Origin: Planctomycetia bacterium
GTDB lineage: Bacteria; Planctomycetota; Planctomycetia; Pirellulales; Thermoguttaceae
Reading direction: 5' to 3'
NCBI GenBank assembly: GCA_030527185.1
Contig: JAUNBF010000019.1
Span: 1 to 55,870 of the forward strand
DNA: 55,870 nt
Shown here: positions 54,472-55,870 of the stretch, piece after piece
Position numbering within the stretch: the stretch's first letter is position 1
How the letters are laid out: the number at the start of each line of letters is the position of its first letter
The notes under the pieces: model-generated
What the model was told of the DNA's origin: nothing
The model's database searches: none
The model's input: only the letters and a program-made list of their open reading frames with translations
Made by a program: the position numbers and the translations under genes

Positions 54472-55870
54472 CATTCTTGCCCTGATTCATTGCCCGATTC
54501 ACGGGTACATTTCGTTTGTGTCGTCTCGGAGTAAGCGGTTGGGGGACGAGGCTTGCGAACAGGACTTGATCGACCATCCATGGGTTCAGCGTCTGCGGCA
54601 AATCCATCAACTCCAGACCGCCTGGTGGGTTTTTCCGGCAGCGGAACATACCCGTTTTCAGCATGTTTTGGGGGTGATGCACCTGGCCAGTCGTGCGGTG
54701 GAGGCACTCTACGATTCGCTGAAGGAGACCTGTCCTGATGTACCGAGCCGGGGGTATGTGGAGGCATTGCTGCGTGTGGCCGGGCTGCTTCACGATGTGG
54801 GGCATGGGCCGTTCGGGCATTTTTTCGACGAACACTTCCTCAAACCCTATAGCCTGACGCACGAAACGCTGGGGGCGGACATTATTTTGAAGGAACTCAG
54901 CCCCATCATCCAGAAAATCCGACGGACGCCACGTGGGGAATTGCTGCCGCAAGAGCAACTCGATCCGAATCAGATCGTTTTTCTGATCGTGCGTCCCCAG
55001 ACCCACGTTTCGCGGGAGGAAAACGTTCCGTTGTGGCTGCGGCTTTTGCGGACGCTTTTCTGTGGTTATTACACGGTCGATAACATGGATTTTGTTCTGC
55101 GGGACGCTTACATGTCGGGATACAGTCCGAAAATCGTCGATATTGACCGACTTTTTTACTACAGTTTCTTCACGCCGCAAGGTCTGACAATTGAGGAACG
55201 GGGGCTGGGGTCGCTGGTTCATTTTCTGGCAGCCCGGGCGGAACTGTTTCGGACGATCTATTTTCACCGGACGGTTCGGGCGGTGGACATGACGCTCCTC
55301 GACCTCTTTCAGGAGAGCAAAAAGTTCTTTTTTCCCGGCAATCCGCAGAAATATCTGGAAGATTATCTCGATTTTACGGAATGGTCGCTCCTGGTGCAAA
55401 CGACGACGCAGTGGAAACACTCGGATAATCAGACTTTGCGGGAACTTTCCGAAAAATGGCGGCAGATGGTTCAGCGTCATCTTCCCTGGCGGACGGTGGT
55501 GGAGCGGACGTTTTTTTACAACTCGCCATCGCAGGAAAGGCAAAGTCTTTTTGCCGACAGCCGTTTTTTTGAGATGAAATTTCGTGCCGCGTTGCCGGAA
55601 GAATCGCGGGAAATGCCGTTGCGGTTCGATTTGGCACGTCACGCCAGCCGTCCCGGAACGATTGGCCCGGCGGAAAATCAGAATTTTGTGATGGACACCA
55701 AAACAGGGAAAATTCGCCCTGTCACGGAGGAAGAGATTGTACGTAGCCTCCCCCTGATCAGCACCATCTGCCGCGTTTACGCCAGACACGATGCCGATGA
55801 GAAAATCCTCCATCAGGCCATGGACAAATTGCTCGGCTCCAACGGCCTCGACGAAGGAACGAATATGTAA
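54458..55870 (+). CDS. HD-domain phosphohydrolase (dNTPase/SAMHD1-like)
   Basis: 470 residues from ATG 54458 with GGAGAG 9 nt upstream; the frame is open further up but that part belongs to the regulator. HD motifs: H64 in HTRFQHVLGVMHLASRAVEA (with H69), H112-D113 in LLHDVGHGPFGHFF (H116), and a later D in YYTVDNMDFVLRDA. This is the HD superfamily fold of dGTPases and SAMHD1-like proteins, which split phosphates from nucleotides using a metal. The exact substrate is unknown; dNTP triphosphohydrolase is the leading guess. The stop codon is the last codon of the window. It overlaps the regulator relic by 14 bases. Confidence 0.85.
   Translation: MQKNDILALIHCPIHGYISFVSSRSKRLGDEACEQDLIDHPWVQRLRQIHQLQTAWWVFPAAEHTRFQHVLGVMHLASRAVEALYDSLKETCPDVPSRGYVEALLRVAGLLHDVGHGPFGHFFDEHFLKPYSLTHETLGADIILKELSPIIQKIRRTPRGELLPQEQLDPNQIVFLIVRPQTHVSREENVPLWLRLLRTLFCGYYTVDNMDFVLRDAYMSGYSPKIVDIDRLFYYSFFTPQGLTIEERGLGSLVHFLAARAELFRTIYFHRTVRAVDMTLLDLFQESKKFFFPGNPQKYLEDYLDFTEWSLLVQTTTQWKHSDNQTLRELSEKWRQMVQRHLPWRTVVERTFFYNSPSQERQSLFADSRFFEMKFRAALPEESREMPLRFDLARHASRPGTIGPAENQNFVMDTKTGKIRPVTEEEIVRSLPLISTICRVYARHDADEKILHQAMDKLLGSNGLDEGTNM

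Noticed and set aside
54428..55813. 461-codon minus-strand open frame under the HD gene
   Set aside because: Antisense shadow; the plus frame carries all HD motifs and a ribosome site.

Overview
The window looks like a planctomycete chromosome (Planctomycetota, probably Pirellulales-like). The marker families are four DUF1559 pseudopilin-like proteins, two very large HzsA-related (PD40 propeller plus CxxCH haem) secreted proteins, two PEP-CTERM loci, a small secreted 'V.G.V...PV..G.I.F.P' lipoprotein and a XylR/AraC-type regulator. The order-level placement is inference. Most promoters that can be read are sigma-70-like with a 17-nt spacer.

Layout. 1-16.3 kb: a 5'-truncated DUF1559 gene; HzsA-like gene plus DUF1559; a DUF362 protein with a polyferredoxin NapH-like membrane protein; a very long PEP-CTERM/LamG locus with its own DUF1559 gene; a secreted protein and a Tat-type FAD oxidoreductase; then convergent pyruvate kinase. 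16.5-17.2 kb: a dead IS200-type transposase. 17.2-31.2 kb: a heavily decayed siphovirus-like prophage lying against a tRNA-Ala(GGC) gene. It keeps pieces of an AAA ATPase, a RecD2-like helicase, two excisionase-type HTH proteins, terminase, a HK97-gp10-like protein, a tape measure, tail proteins and a tyrosine integrase. An intact opposite-strand operon (methyltransferase-like protein plus a spore-photoproduct-lyase-like radical SAM protein) sits where the head genes should be, beside an IS5-like fragment. 31.5-42 kb: housekeeping and repair genes (tsaD, a GNAT, sbcD, sbcC, a TPR exoprotein). 42.1-46.0 kb: a compact, translationally coupled cassette with a GHKL ATPase and two unrecognised proteins, a plausible defence-type system. 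46-53 kb: a minus-strand surface/secretion cluster (PEP-CTERM protein, DUF1559, HzsA-like protein, lipoprotein, collapsed glycosidase). 53-55.9 kb: palindromic repeats, a collapsed XylR-type regulator and an HD phosphohydrolase.

The signals I consider most worth attention are: (i) two long G homopolymers, one (G13) inside the signal peptide of the large PEP-CTERM locus and one (G10) inside the -35/-10 spacer of the other PEP-CTERM gene, which would make both surface proteins phase-variable; (ii) a PEP-CTERM sorting signal fused in frame to a second signal peptide, giving a two-protein reading frame; (iii) the GHKL cassette; (iv) the methyltransferase/radical-SAM operon inside the dead prophage; (v) a run of genes with both ends kept but the middle deleted. 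All family calls come from reading motifs by eye, without database search.
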